Assembly: GCA_020025755.1 (NCBI GenBank)
Contig: JAHHRO010000011.1
Coordinates: 1-51,816 of the forward strand
Direction: 5' to 3'
DNA from: Butyricicoccus sp.
GTDB lineage: Bacteria; Bacillota; Clostridia; Oscillospirales; Butyricicoccaceae
Length of the DNA: 51,816 nucleotides
Shown here piece by piece: positions 51,721 through 51,816 of the stretch. The notes below the pieces were generated by a model, which did not search any database, had not been told where the DNA came from, and saw only the letters and a list, made by a program, of their open reading frames with translations. The number at the start of each line of letters is the position of its first letter. Within the stretch, counting starts at the first letter, position 1. The position numbers and the translations under genes are program-made.

Positions 51721-51780
51721 TGTCGCGGTCTCGCGACGGAGACACAAGGAATAGAACCTTGCGGTTCTTATCCTTGTGAA
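51721..51780. other. hairpin-rich intergenic block at the right edge
   Basis: GTCGCG-GTCT-CGCGAC (51722-51737) is a perfect 6-bp hairpin. Next to it CACAAGGAATAGAACC (from 51743) pairs with GGTTCTTATCCTTGTG (ending 51779) with two mismatches. No T-run and no gene recognised; 51781-51816 shows nothing further I can name. Confidence 0.45.
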
Positions 51781-51816
51781 TCCAACACTCCCTTCCATCC
51801 GGTGGAGAATGGCAAT

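Overview
The window reads as chromosomal DNA from a low-G+C-phylum (Firmicutes/Bacillota) anaerobe of class Clostridia. The support is the gene order (mutS-mutL-miaA-hfq, sepF-yggT-divIVA-ileS-lspA-rluD, comEC-holA), two T-box leaders, an FMN riboswitch in front of ribU, an ECF-type vitamin transporter subunit, the paired TIGR03960/DUF2344 radical-SAM genes and AGGAGG-type ribosome sites. Base composition looks balanced for most genes and more AT-rich for a few likely acquired ones. I cannot assign a genus from sequence alone.

Left edge (1-1.4 kb): the end of a mobile element, with a MobV/Pre relaxase cut by the window edge and a small companion gene. It lies on the 3' side of a minus-strand tRNA-Pro(GGG). 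A secreted or anchored YHYH plus three-Ig-like-domain protein follows (1.8-3.0 kb), then a 650-base hairpin-rich spacer with a possible gene remnant.

3.2-8.8 kb: a two-gene cysteine/serine catabolism unit (CyuA-type desulfidase plus a DAACS-family symporter), a GNAT acetyltransferase, a convergent NhaC antiporter and a PAP2 phosphatase. 8.9-13.7 kb: a complete leucine operon leuA-leuC-leuD-leuB behind a T-box with a CTC (Leu) specifier. 13.8-22.1 kb: a long plus-strand run of a TagA/WecG glycosyltransferase, a DUF2156 protein, an Eis-like GNAT, a DJ-1 protein, 5-formyl-THF cyclo-ligase, a CPBP-like membrane protein without its catalytic residues, MltG with a long repeat-bearing cytoplasmic tail, a U32 (TrhP-like) protein and a LicA-like kinase.

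22.2-31.6 kb: alaS behind a T-box with a GCT (Ala) specifier, a HIT protein, comEC (nuclease-like domain lacking its metal motif), holA, rnmV (RNase M5), FMN riboswitch-ribU, and an AT-rich Rpn-family nuclease that looks like a separate insertion.

31.7-51.0 kb is almost entirely minus strand: folA and a divergent thyA; rluD and lspA; then a tightly packed 13-gene series transcribed from about 51.0 kb down to 34.6 kb (TIGR03960 radical SAM, DUF2344, miaB, mutS, mutL, miaA, hfq, an HlyD-like protein, yggS, sepF, yggT, divIVA, ileS). This series links tRNA modification, mismatch repair, RNA chaperoning and cell division. A CadC-like metal-sensing ArsR repressor and a hairpin-rich repeat block close the right edge.

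I found no clearly new multi-gene defence or biosynthetic system. The most unusual items are the pseudo-protease CPBP protein, the ComEC with a lost MBL motif, the HlyD-like protein embedded in the hfq/division locus, the atypical symporter beside CyuA, the divergent ThyA and a palindromic intergenic repeat seen three times.
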